Assembly: GCF_002797895.1 (NCBI RefSeq)
Contig: NZ_PGES01000001.1
Coordinates: 3,906,001-3,970,000, forward strand
Direction: 5' to 3'
DNA length: 64,000 nucleotides
From: Janthinobacterium sp. 67
Lineage (GTDB): Bacteria > Pseudomonadota > Gammaproteobacteria > Burkholderiales > Burkholderiaceae_D
Below, one piece after another: positions 25,824 through 34,322 of this stretch (positions are counted from its first letter, which is position 1; every line of letters starts with the position of its first letter). The notes beneath the pieces are model-generated. The model was not told where the DNA came from. It did not search any database and was given only the letters and a program-made list of their open reading frames with translations. The position numbers and the translations under genes are program-made.

Positions 25824-26705
25824 TCAGGCGTTTGTTGCGGGACGGGCGCTGGCCCACTGCACGGCCAGCACGCTGGCCAGCACCAGCAGCAAGCCCAGCA
25901 TCGACCAGCCCGTCATGGCCTGGCCCAGCAAGGCCCAGCCCAGCACGACGGCCATCAGGGGGCTGAGCAGCCCCAGCGAGGAAACGGCCACGGGCGACAG
26001 CCTGGCGATGCCGCGAAACCACAGCGCATATGCCAGCAGGGCGCCGGCCAGGCACAGGTAGGCGTAGGCCAGGACTTGCTGCCAGGACAGCGCCGGCAAG
26101 GGCGCATCGGCCAGCCAGGCGACGGGCGCCAGCATCAGGCCGCCCAGCAGCAATTGCCAGCCCGTCAGCGCCAGCACGGGCAAGTCCGGCTTCCAGCGCC
26201 GCGTCAGATAGGTACCGGCCGCCATGCAGGCCGTGCCGCCCAGCGCGGCGGCAATGCCGATCGGTTCCCACACCGTACGCGGCGACAACAGCAACACGGC
26301 CATACCCGCCACGCCCAGCACGCTGGCCCCCAAGGCCAGGCGGGCCGGACGGCGCCCTTCCACGCCCCAGGCCAGGCCCATCACCAGCAGCGGCTGGATG
26401 GCGCCCACCACGGCCGCCAAGCCGCCGGGCAAGCGGTAGGCCGCGACGAACAGCAGGGCCTGGAACACGCCGATATTCAACGCCGACAGGATCAGCACGC
26501 GGCCCCAGTCGCGCCGCGCGGGCAAGCGACGCATCACAAGCAGCAACAGCAAGCCGGCCGGCAGTACGCGGATCAGGGCCGCCGTGAACGGCCGCTCCGG
26601 CGGCAGCAGTTCGGACGTGACGATATACGTGGAACCCCAGATCAGGGGCGCCAGCGCCGTGAGCACGATATCGCCCCAGGCGGGGCGGACAGGAGAGGCA
26701 GGCAT
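25824..26705 (-). CDS. EamA/DMT-family transporter
   Basis: This 293-residue inner-membrane protein has ten predicted helices in two EamA repeats (about 10-140 and 150-285). Typical signatures are PLIWGSTYIVTSELLP near the start and the second-repeat LTGWQLLLGGLML. Members export amino acids, nucleosides or other metabolites; the substrate here is unknown. It stands alone. Two palindromic operators lie 5-22 and 45-62 bases before its start, so a regulator encoded elsewhere probably controls it. Confidence 0.88.
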   Translation of the reverse strand: MPASPVRPAWGDIVLTALAPLIWGSTYIVTSELLPPERPFTAALIRVLPAGLLLLLVMRRLPARRDWGRVLILSALNIGVFQALLFVAAYRLPGGLAAVVGAIQPLLVMGLAWGVEGRRPARLALGASVLGVAGMAVLLLSPRTVWEPIGIAAALGGTACMAAGTYLTRRWKPDLPVLALTGWQLLLGGLMLAPVAWLADAPLPALSWQQVLAYAYLCLAGALLAYALWFRGIARLSPVAVSSLGLLSPLMAVVLGWALLGQAMTGWSMLGLLLVLASVLAVQWASARPATNA

Positions 26706-26709
26706 GGAC

Positions 26710-26727
26710 TATCTCGACATCAAGATA
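26710..26727. promoter_or_regulatory. Proximal operator of the EamA gene
   Basis: TATCTCGACATCAAGATA is an imperfect 18-bp palindrome close to the exact one at 26750. It overlaps the region where the gene's ribosome site should lie. It resembles boxes of MarR-type regulators such as MhqR, by recollection only. Confidence 0.65.
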
Positions 26728-26749
26728 AAAAGCCAGTGTGGGCGCGAAC

Positions 26750-26767
26750 TATCTTGATGTCAAGATA
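26750..26767. promoter_or_regulatory. Distal operator of the EamA gene
   Basis: TATCTTGATGTCAAGATA is an 18-bp palindrome (eight-base arms around TG). Its centre lies 40 bases, about four helical turns, from the proximal copy, which would allow side-by-side binding on one face of the DNA. A minus-strand TTGACA inside it could be a -35 element. Confidence 0.7.
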
Positions 26768-26798
26768 AATTGACGTTGGGTCGCCGCCAGACGGGCGT

Positions 26799-26822
26799 AA
26801 AAAAGCCCGGCATGGCCGGGCT
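26799..26822 (-). terminator. Terminator of the zinc-ribbon operon
   Basis: AGCCCGGC / ATG / GCCGGGCT form an eight-bp stem followed on the minus strand by six T's, 45 bases after the last gene's stop. Confidence 0.9.
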
Positions 26823-26866
26823 CCGGGATGATGCGAGACAGCAAGCTGCGCCGTCTGGAGAAGGGG

Positions 26867-27970
26867 CTAGTCGCGCACCCGCTGCAGGACCGCGATCCGC
26901 AAGCCGCCAAGCATGAGCGTGGCCGTATTGTTGCTGTTGCTCAGACTGACCTGCATGGGCATGCCGCCCCGCTCTTCCGAGAGGATCGTCACGACATTGC
27001 CCTCGGCGGTAAACGTGGCCTTGCTTGCCTTGCCATGTTCATCGATCATGCTATCCCGCGTAAATTCCAGGACTTCGCCCGCCGAGGTCTTCCATTTGCC
27101 CACCAGCGGATGAGCGCCAAAGCGGAACAGGCTTTTCAGCTTGTCCAGCATGCCCGCTCCTTGCGCGCCGGACGCGTTGCGCATGGCGCCCGCCATGGCC
27201 ATGGCGGCCTCGTGCATTTGCGCGCGGTCGGTGACTTGCCATTGCTTGTCGACCAGCGCCAGCGGCAGTTGCACTTCCAGGTCGCCATGTGGCAAACGCT
27301 GCAGGATCAGCGCACGGTCCGGCGATTTGGCGAGCCATGCCGCTTCATCGGTCAGCGCCAGCTTGGCTGTCGCCATCGCCACCTGCTGACCGCCCATGTC
27401 GCGCACCTGCTCGTAGCCGCTGACACTGGCCACTTTCACGCCCTTGGCCACGCACAGCTTGTCGCCGCGCAAGGCGGCCTTGCCCGGTGCGGCCAGCGCG
27501 TAGACAAATTGCGATTGCGCGATCCAGCCACCGCTGCTTTGCTCGACGGGAGCGTTGTACAGGCCGCCACGCACGAGGATATCGAGCCATTGCCGAGTGG
27601 AACTGTCATACGACGCCACGCGGATTTCTTCCTTCTGGTACGGCAAGTTGGACAAGCACAGCAGCTTGTCGCGCGCCGCCTCGTCGGCCGCCAGGTGGGC
27701 ATCGATGGCGCGGCTGAAACTGCCGGCCGAGGCCGCCTCGGGCGCCAGCAACCACGCCAGTGCACCACCGGCCACGATGACCACCGCCAGCACGCCGCCG
27801 GCGATCATGACGTGGCGCCGCTGCACGCCGGCGCCCGCCGGCTTGGCGGGCGCGGCGGGTGCCGGTGCCGGTGAAGGCGACGACGCGGCGTTGACGGCCT
27901 TGCCGCACTCGTCGCAGAAACGCGCGTCCGGCGTGTGGGCGGTGCCGCACTGTTTACAGAATTGCGCCAT
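26867..27970 (-). CDS. Zinc-ribbon single-pass membrane protein
   Basis: This 367-residue protein starts with a zinc ribbon (CKQCG ... CDECG, residues 5-23) in the cytosol, then a Pro/Ala linker. One membrane helix (about 52-76, VMIAGGVLAVVIVAGGALAWLL) leads to a periplasmic region of about 290 residues with no recognised domain. The latter contains SYDSSTRQWLDILVRGG and ends with a lipocalin-like small barrel (VGKWKTSAGEVLEFTRD, ATLMLGGLRIAVLQ). It is the last gene of a four-gene operon, eight bases after a multi-pass zinc-ribbon protein. Function is unknown. Confidence 0.8.
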   Translation of the reverse strand: MAQFCKQCGTAHTPDARFCDECGKAVNAASSPSPAPAPAAPAKPAGAGVQRRHVMIAGGVLAVVIVAGGALAWLLAPEAASAGSFSRAIDAHLAADEAARDKLLCLSNLPYQKEEIRVASYDSSTRQWLDILVRGGLYNAPVEQSSGGWIAQSQFVYALAAPGKAALRGDKLCVAKGVKVASVSGYEQVRDMGGQQVAMATAKLALTDEAAWLAKSPDRALILQRLPHGDLEVQLPLALVDKQWQVTDRAQMHEAAMAMAGAMRNASGAQGAGMLDKLKSLFRFGAHPLVGKWKTSAGEVLEFTRDSMIDEHGKASKATFTAEGNVVTILSEERGGMPMQVSLSNSNNTATLMLGGLRIAVLQRVRD

Positions 27971-27978
27971 GGTCTGCC

Positions 27979-29094
27979 TTACTTGAGTTTATGCGCGCAT
28001 TCGCCGCAGAACACGTCATCGGACGCGACCGGTGCCTTGCAGCTTGGGCAGTGCAGGCTGTCAACGGGCGCGGCAGCCGGCGTGGCCGGTGCGGCGGGAG
28101 CAGCCGCCTGCTCGGCCAGGGCGCGCGCGCGTTCACGCGCTTCCTCGGCTTTTTTCTTGACCGTGGCCAGGCCGTCGTTCAGGCTCGCTTCCGAGGCGCT
28201 GAAATCGACGTTGCGCGTGGCGTTCAGGTAAATGATGCACACACCCTTGGTGAAGATCAGGCCCGGTACCACGGCCGCGGCCGCCATCAGCAAGCCGCCC
28301 CCCAGACCGGCTGCGATGATGTAGCCGGAACCGCCATTCAATCCCGAAGCCAGGGAATACATGTTCATCTGGCCGCCCAGGCCCAGGATGCCGGCCGACA
28401 TGCCGCTCGTCAGCGACACGCCGGTACCGACCACGCCAAAGATCAGCAGCGCCACAAACGTCGTGATCAGGAACAGCAGTACTTCCAGCAAGATCACGGA
28501 CACCAGCTTGGTGCGCACGATCAGGTTCAGGCGGGCAATGATCTGGAACACGGTGGCGCCCGACCAGGCGGCAGGGCCGGCCAGCGGCAGCATCACGTAG
28601 AACAGGGCAAACACCAGCACGCCCAGCACGATGGCCGACAGCGGGAAGACGACCGTGTACAGCACGGGGCCGAGCACGGGAATCTTGCAGACGAACAAGA
28701 TGATGGCGATGGCGATCATGGCCGCCAGCACGATCAGAAATTCCAGGAACACGACCGCGATCAGGCGATGGCTCGTGTACAGCGAGACGAGCACGGCATT
28801 GACCAGGCTCATGCCTGGCTGGCCTTGCGCATCGCGCATCAGCAGGATGCCCACGGCGTTGGAGCCGTAAAACATCACGAGGAAGGCCATCAGGCCGCCC
28901 AGGAAGCCCAGCAGCACGCTGCTCATGCTGCCGGCAAGCATCGTCAACAGGCCGCCGACGAGCACGGCGCCGATGAAGGTCAGGGCCAGCAGGGCAATCG
29001 CGCGGAAGTTCTTGATGGCGTCGGTCGCTTCGATCAGCGAGCCGAGCGCGGAGGAAAAGGGAAGAGGTTTAGTTGCTTCTGTGGAAATGGTCAT
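27979..29094 (-). CDS. Multi-pass membrane protein with C-terminal zinc ribbon
   Basis: This 371-residue protein has about seven to eight membrane helices (roughly 32-55, 59-85, 111-135, 140-175, 197-228 and 260-293). A charged helix (KKKAEEARERARALAEQ, about 318-334), an Ala/Pro linker and a terminal zinc ribbon (CPSC ... CGEC, about 351-367) follow. No transporter motif is recognised. A topology with the ribbon on the cytosolic side would place it beside the ribbons of its operon partners, suggesting a multi-protein membrane complex. Its start follows the lipoprotein gene by 66 bases. Confidence 0.78.
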   Translation of the reverse strand: MTISTEATKPLPFSSALGSLIEATDAIKNFRAIALLALTFIGAVLVGGLLTMLAGSMSSVLLGFLGGLMAFLVMFYGSNAVGILLMRDAQGQPGMSLVNAVLVSLYTSHRLIAVVFLEFLIVLAAMIAIAIILFVCKIPVLGPVLYTVVFPLSAIVLGVLVFALFYVMLPLAGPAAWSGATVFQIIARLNLIVRTKLVSVILLEVLLFLITTFVALLIFGVVGTGVSLTSGMSAGILGLGGQMNMYSLASGLNGGSGYIIAAGLGGGLLMAAAAVVPGLIFTKGVCIIYLNATRNVDFSASEASLNDGLATVKKKAEEARERARALAEQAAAPAAPATPAAAPVDSLHCPSCKAPVASDDVFCGECAHKLK

Positions 29095-29160
29095 GTGTGG
29101 CCTGGAAGGGTCAATCGGGGAAAAGGGCAGCCTGCCTGGCCGCCCCGGGATATGGATGGG

Positions 29161-29886
29161 TTAGTAGGCGCGGGCCAGTTGCAGCTCGCTCGCGGGCGCC
29201 AGGCGCTGGACGATCTGCAGCTTGACGTCCTGGCCACCGACGCGCTTGCTATTCAGGTACAGGGCCGTGCGTACCGGGTAAATGCCTTGCGGCACGCCTT
29301 CCGGCATGGGAATCGAGAAGCCGCCCTTGTAGGCGCCGCTGCCGTTGTTGCTGCTGACCACCTTGCGCACGGTTTTGATCAACTCGCCATTGGGCTTGTA
29401 CAGGCTCAACTCTTCTTCGACCAGCGGGTTCGGATCGCGCGTGCCGGCCGCCACTTCGATATACGAATTGGTCTGCGCCTTCTGGCCAGGACGCACGGAT
29501 GATGGCGTAAAGCCCGTCTCGTATTTCACCAGGGTCGATTGCTCGGGCAGCTTGCCCTTGTTCGCCACCTTGTAGTCGGTCTGCACTTGCTGCGCCGTCT
29601 TGACTTGCTGGCTTTGATAATTGAGGGCCACGCAGGCGAGCGCGCCCAGGCTGGCGCCCAGTGCCGCGCCGCGCACGGTGTTGGTGCCACCGCCCAGCAA
29701 GCCGCCCACGACGGCGCCGATGCCGGCCAGCATGGCCGTATTGCATTCGCCGCTGGCCGCTTCCGTGCCTGCGGCGGTGGTGTTGCCGGTGGCGCCAGGG
29801 CCGCCCGGCGCGGCGCAGCCGGCCAGCATCGAGGACACGACCAGCAGCGCCACCATGGGCTTGGCAATTTGTTTCAAGTTTTTCAC
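29161..29886 (-). CDS. Lipoprotein with glycine-zipper segment
   Basis: This 241-residue protein starts at a GTG (29886) with GGAG seven bases upstream. The lipobox is clear (VSSMLAGC, Cys near residue 22). A glycine-zipper stretch (GGLLGGGTNTVRGAALGASLGALAC, given here in two halves: GGLLGGGTNTVRG and AALGASLGALAC) follows near 55-80. The C-terminal half, about 95-240, is a beta-rich domain with FTPSSVRPGQKAQTNSYIEV and LYLNSKRVGGQDVKLQIV, unrecognised but carrying the repeated ABC-like strands of secreted adaptor proteins. It is anchored in an envelope membrane and lies inside the zinc-ribbon operon. Confidence 0.78.
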   Translation of the reverse strand: MKNLKQIAKPMVALLVVSSMLAGCAAPGGPGATGNTTAAGTEAASGECNTAMLAGIGAVVGGLLGGGTNTVRGAALGASLGALACVALNYQSQQVKTAQQVQTDYKVANKGKLPEQSTLVKYETGFTPSSVRPGQKAQTNSYIEVAAGTRDPNPLVEEELSLYKPNGELIKTVRKVVSSNNGSGAYKGGFSIPMPEGVPQGIYPVRTALYLNSKRVGGQDVKLQIVQRLAPASELQLARAY

Positions 29887-29935
29887 GTTATTCTCCGGAA
29901 AGATCAAAATAGGAATGGGAGGCAAGCGGCGCCGC

Positions 29936-30931
29936 TTACTCGATCTGGATTTGCGACAGCGCCTTGTCTTGCGCTTCTTTCGCCTTGCGCTTGATATCGA
30001 GCGCATGGCGGTTGCCCGCATCCATGCGCAACACGGCATTCGCGTTGGCAATGGCACAGTCGTATTTGCGCTGGCTCATGCAGTGGCTCGCTTCGGACAG
30101 GCTGTCCGTGATCACGCTTTCCAGGCCGCTGGACTGTTTGACAGGCGCCGGCGGCGGTGTCGCCTTGACGGGCTTGGCCGGCTTTTCCGCGACGGGGGCC
30201 GGTGCTGGGGCCGGCGCTGGCTCGGGAGCAGCGACAGGAGCCGGTGCAGGCTCGGCTGCGGCCGCAGCGGGCTCGGGCGCCGTGGCGCCATCGAGCGCCG
30301 GGTCGCTGATGGCCAGCGGCTGCTCGGCGGCAGGTGCAGGGTCCGCCTGCGCTGGCAAGGCTGGAACAGCTTCCGGCACCGCGGCAGCCGGCTTGCCTGA
30401 CATGAAATAGTAAGCGCCCGCACCGCCCAGCAGCACCACCGCTGCGACGGCGGCGGCGATCAGTTTCGTGCGCTTGGCAGCTGGTGGACTGTCCGCGGGC
30501 ACGTCGGCGGCGAGAACAGCTTCGGGCGCTGGCTCGGGTGCAGCTTCGGGCACCGGATCGGCACGGCGCTTTTCCAGCACGGGCGGCGGCGGCGCGACCG
30601 GTTCCGGCACTGGCGCCGGGGCGGGCTCGACGGCGGGCTCAACGGCGGACTCAATCACGGCTTCAAGCACAGGTTCAATCACCCCCGCAATCGCTGGCGC
30701 AATGACGGGCTCCGGCAGCGGCGGCGGCACGGGCGCGGCAACGGGCGCCACGGCAAAGCTGAACGCGCACTTGGGGCAGAACTTGGCGTCCGGCTTGCAG
30801 TCATGGCCGCACTGGCCACAGGATTTGCCTGGCACCGGGGCGGCGGCAGGCGCAACGGCAAACGTGGTGCCGCAGGAAGAACAGAATTTGGCACCCGGTT
30901 TATTCTCGGCCTGGCAGGAAAGGCATTTCAA
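29936..30931 (-). CDS. Double zinc-ribbon membrane protein with Pro/Ala linkers
   Basis: This 331-residue protein opens with two zinc ribbons (CLSC ... CSSCG at 3-21 and CGQCG ... CPKC at 37-55). A long Pro/Ala/Glu-rich linker (about 56-155), one membrane helix (about 156-178), another Pro/Ala-rich stretch and a C-terminal helical region (about 275-331) follow. That last region resembles a single TPR-like repeat (SEASHCMSQRKYDCAIANAN) and has two cysteines that could pair in the periplasm. It is the first gene of the four-gene operon. The Ala/Pro linkers look like periplasm- or cell-wall-spanning spacers. Function is unknown. Confidence 0.78.
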   Translation of the reverse strand: MKCLSCQAENKPGAKFCSSCGTTFAVAPAAAPVPGKSCGQCGHDCKPDAKFCPKCAFSFAVAPVAAPVPPPLPEPVIAPAIAGVIEPVLEAVIESAVEPAVEPAPAPVPEPVAPPPPVLEKRRADPVPEAAPEPAPEAVLAADVPADSPPAAKRTKLIAAAVAAVVLLGGAGAYYFMSGKPAAAVPEAVPALPAQADPAPAAEQPLAISDPALDGATAPEPAAAAAEPAPAPVAAPEPAPAPAPAPVAEKPAKPVKATPPPAPVKQSSGLESVITDSLSEASHCMSQRKYDCAIANANAVLRMDAGNRHALDIKRKAKEAQDKALSQIQIE

Positions 30932-31023
30932 TTGGCATCTCTTTTCATATCAACGCTGGAAGTCGCGTACGCTGGCGCTTGCCAGAATGGCAGCTTTGTT
31001 GCCGTACGGCTAAATATCCAAGG

Positions 31024-31053
31024 AGTATATTTTCAAACACCAAGTTGCCACAA
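31024..31053 (-). promoter_or_regulatory. Likely promoter of the zinc-ribbon operon
   Basis: On the minus strand, -35 TTGTGG (31048-31053), 18 bases and -10 TATACT (31024-31029). A perfect palindrome GCCGTACGGC (31001-31010) lies just downstream of the expected start of transcription and could be an operator. The stretch 30932-31146 otherwise holds no gene. Confidence 0.5.
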
Positions 31054-31146
31054 GGGAAAATTGCCTTTTGCTCTATTCAATTTTTAAATATTGGTAAAAA
31101 TCCTGCCGCGCCCGCATTTTGTGCCCCATCCTGGTGCGCAGATAAC

Positions 31147-31182
31147 AAAAAACCCGGCAACGCTGTACGCGTTGCCGGGTTT
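31147..31182 (-). terminator. Terminator after the YgiQ gene
   Basis: AAACCCGGCAACGC pairs with GCGTTGCCGGGTTT. On the minus strand a T-run follows, 30 bases after the stop of the gene at 31211. Confidence 0.92.
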
Positions 31183-31210
31183 CAGTCAATGCCCGAGGGG
31201 GAAGAACCGC

Positions 31211-33547
31211 TTACTTGCGTCCGCCCCGCGCCGGCGCCCCATGGCCGCCCTTGGCTGGCGGCTTGCCGCCACGCCCCATCGGCACGGCGGCCGGCTTGGC
31301 CTTGGTTTTGATGGTCGACAAGATCGATGGGCGCACTTTCGACTCGACGGCCGTCGCCTTCGGCGCGGCAGCCGTGCCGCCCAGGGCGATGCGGTTCTTG
31401 CCCGGCGTCACCTTGAACTTGTCCGGCGTGCCGGCGCCATGCGTCTGGCGGCTGCGTTCGCCTGCGGCCAGGCCGCCCGATTCCGACGACGTCCAGGCGG
31501 GTATCAAATGCTTGTCGCCATTGCCGATCAAGTCGCCACGGCCCATGTTGACCAGCGCTTCGCGCAGGATAGGCCAGTTGGCCGGGTCCTGGTAGCGCAG
31601 GAAAGCCTTGTGCGTGCGGCGGATCTTGCCGCTGCGGGCCGTTTCCACCACTTCCGAGTCCGCCGTGACCTTGCGCAAAGGATTCTTGCGCGTGTGATAC
31701 ATCGTCGTGGCCATGGCCATCGGCGTGGGCATGAAGGTTTGCACCTGGTCCAGCTTGAAATTGTTTTTCTTCAGCCACAGGGCCAGGTTCAGCATGTCCA
31801 CGTCCGTCGTGCCCGGATGGGCGGCGATGAAGTACGGGATCAGATACTGCTTCTTGCCCGCTTCCAAGGAGAAACGGTCGAACATTTCCTTGAATTCGTC
31901 ATACGCGCCGATGCCGGGCTTCATCATCTTCGACAAGGTGCCCTCTTCCGTGTGCTCAGGGGCAATCTTCAGCAAGCCGCCGACGTGGTGCGTGACCAGT
32001 TCCTTCACGTACTCGGGCGAACGCACGGCCAGGTCATAGCGCAGACCCGAGCTGATCAAGACTTTCTTGATGCCAGGAATGGCGCGCGCCTTGCGGTACA
32101 GGGAAATGAGCTTGCTGTGGTCGGTGCCCAGGTTCACGCAGATGGATGGGTAGACGCACGACAGGCGGCGGCACGACACTTCGATCTCTTTTTCCTTGCA
32201 CGCCAGGCGGTACATATTCGCCGTCGGGCCGCCCATATCGGAAATGGTGCCCGTAAAACCTTTGGTTTTATCGCGGATATGCTCGATTTCGCGCAGGATC
32301 GACGGTTCCGAACGGCTCTGGATGATGCGGCCTTCATGCTCGGTAATCGAGCAGAAAGTACAGCCGCCGAAGCAGCCGCGCATGATGTTGACGGAAAAGC
32401 GGATCATTTCCCAGGCCGGGATATGCGCCTTGCCATAGCTCGGGTGTGGGGCGCGCGCGTAATTCATGTCGTACACGCCATCCATCTCGTCCATGGCCAG
32501 CGGCAGCGGCGGCGGGTTGAGCCACACGTCGCGTTCGCCGTGCGCCTGCACCATGGCGCGCGCATTGCCGGGATTCGATTCCAGGTGGAACACGCGCGAC
32601 GCATGCGCGTACATGACGGGGTCATCCTTGACGACGTCGTACGATGGCAGGCGCACGACCGTCTTGTCGTGCTTTTCCTTGGCCATGGCCAGGCGCTCTT
32701 CGCGGCTCATGATGCGGATAGGCTTGATGACTTCGGCCGATTTCGATGCATTTTCCGTGGCGCAGGCGGTCTTGTCTTCCTGCACCATCTCGTAGGGGCT
32801 GTAGTGCGGATCGATCTTGCCGGGCACGTCGACGCGGGTGGAATTGTGCACGCCCCAGTCGTCGCCGGGCAGCCAGCCGGACGGCACCATGAAGGCCGTG
32901 CCGCGCAGGTTGCGGATATCCTTGATCGATTCGCCGGCGGCCAGACGGTGCGTCAGGTCGACCAGCGCCCGCTCGGCATTGCCGAAGATCAGCAAATCGG
33001 CCTTGGAATCGGGCAAAACGGAACGGCGGACCTTGTCCGACCAGTAATCGTAATGGGCGATGCGGCGCAACGATGCTTCGATACTGCCGATGACGATGGG
33101 CACGTCGGGATACGCTTCGCGCGCGCGCTGGGCGTACACGGTGACGGCGCGATCCGGGCGCTTGTTCGGTTCGGCATTCGCCGTGTAGGCGTCGTCGGAG
33201 CGGATCTTGCGGTCGGCCGTGTACTGGTTGACCATGGAATCCATGTTGCCGGCGGTAATGCCGTAGTACAAACGCGGCTTGCCGAGGATGCGGAACGCGT
33301 CGGCCGACAGCCAGTCCGGCTGGCTGATGATGCCAACGCGGTAACCTTGCGCTTCAAGCAGGCGGCCGACGAGGGCCATGCCGAAACTCGGATGGTCGAT
33401 GTAGGCGTCGCCCGTGACGAGGATGACGTCGCACTGGTCCCAGCCCAGCGCGTCCATCTCGGCACGCGACATCGGCAGGAAAGGCGCCACGGCAGCGCGG
33501 GCAGACCGCTTGGGAACGGTCGCAAATAAATTGGTAGGGGAGCTCAT
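31211..33547 (-). CDS. YgiQ-family radical SAM protein
   Basis: This 778-residue protein of the YgiQ family has an N-terminal cobalamin-binding-like region and a radical-SAM core with the CX3CX2C iron-sulfur motif in [12 protein letters not shown] (about 388-399). A DUF3362-type C-terminal region follows and ends in a basic Gly/Ala/Lys-rich tail. The start [13 protein letters not shown] is followed by the family sequence [23 protein letters not shown]. Its substrate is not established. It is transcribed alone and ends at a strong terminator. Confidence 0.92.
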   Translation of the reverse strand: MSSPTNLFATVPKRSARAAVAPFLPMSRAEMDALGWDQCDVILVTGDAYIDHPSFGMALVGRLLEAQGYRVGIISQPDWLSADAFRILGKPRLYYGITAGNMDSMVNQYTADRKIRSDDAYTANAEPNKRPDRAVTVYAQRAREAYPDVPIVIGSIEASLRRIAHYDYWSDKVRRSVLPDSKADLLIFGNAERALVDLTHRLAAGESIKDIRNLRGTAFMVPSGWLPGDDWGVHNSTRVDVPGKIDPHYSPYEMVQEDKTACATENASKSAEVIKPIRIMSREERLAMAKEKHDKTVVRLPSYDVVKDDPVMYAHASRVFHLESNPGNARAMVQAHGERDVWLNPPPLPLAMDEMDGVYDMNYARAPHPSYGKAHIPAWEMIRFSVNIMRGCFGGCTFCSITEHEGRIIQSRSEPSILREIEHIRDKTKGFTGTISDMGGPTANMYRLACKEKEIEVSCRRLSCVYPSICVNLGTDHSKLISLYRKARAIPGIKKVLISSGLRYDLAVRSPEYVKELVTHHVGGLLKIAPEHTEEGTLSKMMKPGIGAYDEFKEMFDRFSLEAGKKQYLIPYFIAAHPGTTDVDMLNLALWLKKNNFKLDQVQTFMPTPMAMATTMYHTRKNPLRKVTADSEVVETARSGKIRRTHKAFLRYQDPANWPILREALVNMGRGDLIGNGDKHLIPAWTSSESGGLAAGERSRQTHGAGTPDKFKVTPGKNRIALGGTAAAPKATAVESKVRPSILSTIKTKAKPAAVPMGRGGKPPAKGGHGAPARGGRK

Positions 33548-33661
33548 AGGGTACGGATTGTACCGGAATTGGCCATTTCCAACCTGACGGCCTGCTTTTT
33601 ACTGTTGGATTTCAGTACAAAAAACGTTTATTTTTCAAACACTTGGGGAAATGTGGCCCTT

Positions 33662-33690
33662 GGGGTCAGACCCTTCAGGGGTCTGACCCC
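33662..33690. repeat. REP-like inverted repeat (GGGGTCAGACCC type), second copy
   Basis: GGGGTCAGACCC (33662-33673), TTCA, then a GGGTCTGACCCC arm (33679-33690) form a tight hairpin with the same core as the element at 11355. It lies between the ygiQ start and the DUF4404 gene's end. Confidence 0.7.
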
Positions 33691-33709
33691 AGCTTTTCCC
33701 CGGCTTACA

Positions 33710-33988
33710 TCAGATCCCCATATTCGCCAGAATCTCACCAAGTTCCCGCAGCGCCGGCTCCAGTTTCGGATGCTTGACCGCAAACTTGGCCGACAATTCC
33801 TGGCTGCGCTCGGCCAGTCCGTAGGTGGTCGACTCTTCTTCCTGTTCCTGCGCGGCGCGCTTTTCCAGCAGCTGCTGAATATCGCCATTGAGCTGTTGCA
33901 GCAAACCATGCGTTTCTTCATCCACAGGATCGCCAGATGCGATGGTCGATTGCAGCTGTTGCAACGATTCCTTGAGTTTGCTATCCAT
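33710..33988 (-). CDS. DUF4404 family protein
   Basis: This 92-residue helical protein starts MDSKLKESLQQLQSTIAS at 33988. It resembles the DUF4404 family of short, soluble helical proteins (LLQQLNGDIQQLL, GLAERSQELSAKF, LRELGEILANMGI). The longer upstream extension would read through a different gene, so the Met at 33988 is preferred. It lies 11 bases downstream of the VF530-like gene and is probably co-transcribed with it. Function is unknown. Confidence 0.75.
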   Translation of the reverse strand: MDSKLKESLQQLQSTIASGDPVDEETHGLLQQLNGDIQQLLEKRAAQEQEEESTTYGLAERSQELSAKFAVKHPKLEPALRELGEILANMGI

Positions 33989-33999
33989 GTTTTTTCCTG

Positions 34000-34212
34000 T
34001 CAGTCGGTAAATTGTGTGTCCAGGAACAATTGTTCCACCTTGCTTCTGGCCCACGGGGTCTTGCGCAAAAACTTCAGGCTCGACTTAATGCTGGGATCGC
34101 TGATGAAGCAATTGATATCGATGTGCTTGGCCAGGCCATCCCAACCGTAATGGGCTTGCAGGCGCGTCACAATCGCTTCCAGGGTAATGCCATTCAAATC
34201 TTGCTGACTCAT
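34000..34212 (-). CDS. VF530 family small DNA-binding protein
   Basis: This 70-residue protein matches VF530 (DUF2132). It is a compact helical protein with the family sequences [19 protein letters not shown] and [22 protein letters not shown]. Members are proposed to bind DNA by structural resemblance, but the role is not established. It lies immediately upstream of the DUF4404 gene, in the same direction. Confidence 0.85.
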   Translation of the reverse strand: MSQQDLNGITLEAIVTRLQAHYGWDGLAKHIDINCFISDPSIKSSLKFLRKTPWARSKVEQLFLDTQFTD

Positions 34213-34271
34213 AAACTCTTTCGACTGCCTTCTTGTTTACATCTTACTCAATTCTACGCCACCGGCACGGA

Positions 34272-34307
34272 AAGCTTGCGTGCGCCAGGTCAACGCAACG
34301 CAAGCTT
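34272..34307. repeat. 10-bp inverted repeat downstream of the first M3 peptidase gene
   Basis: AAGCTTGCGT and ACGCAAGCTT pair exactly around 16 bases. The T-run expected of an intrinsic terminator is missing, so the function is uncertain; it may mark the 3' end of the peptidase transcript. Confidence 0.45.
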
Positions 34308-34322
34308 CTGATGAGGACGGTC

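Noticed and set aside
31091..33529. 812-codon plus-strand frame opposite the YgiQ gene
   Set aside because: Overlaps a clear radical-SAM gene on the other strand and has the biased composition of a shadow frame.
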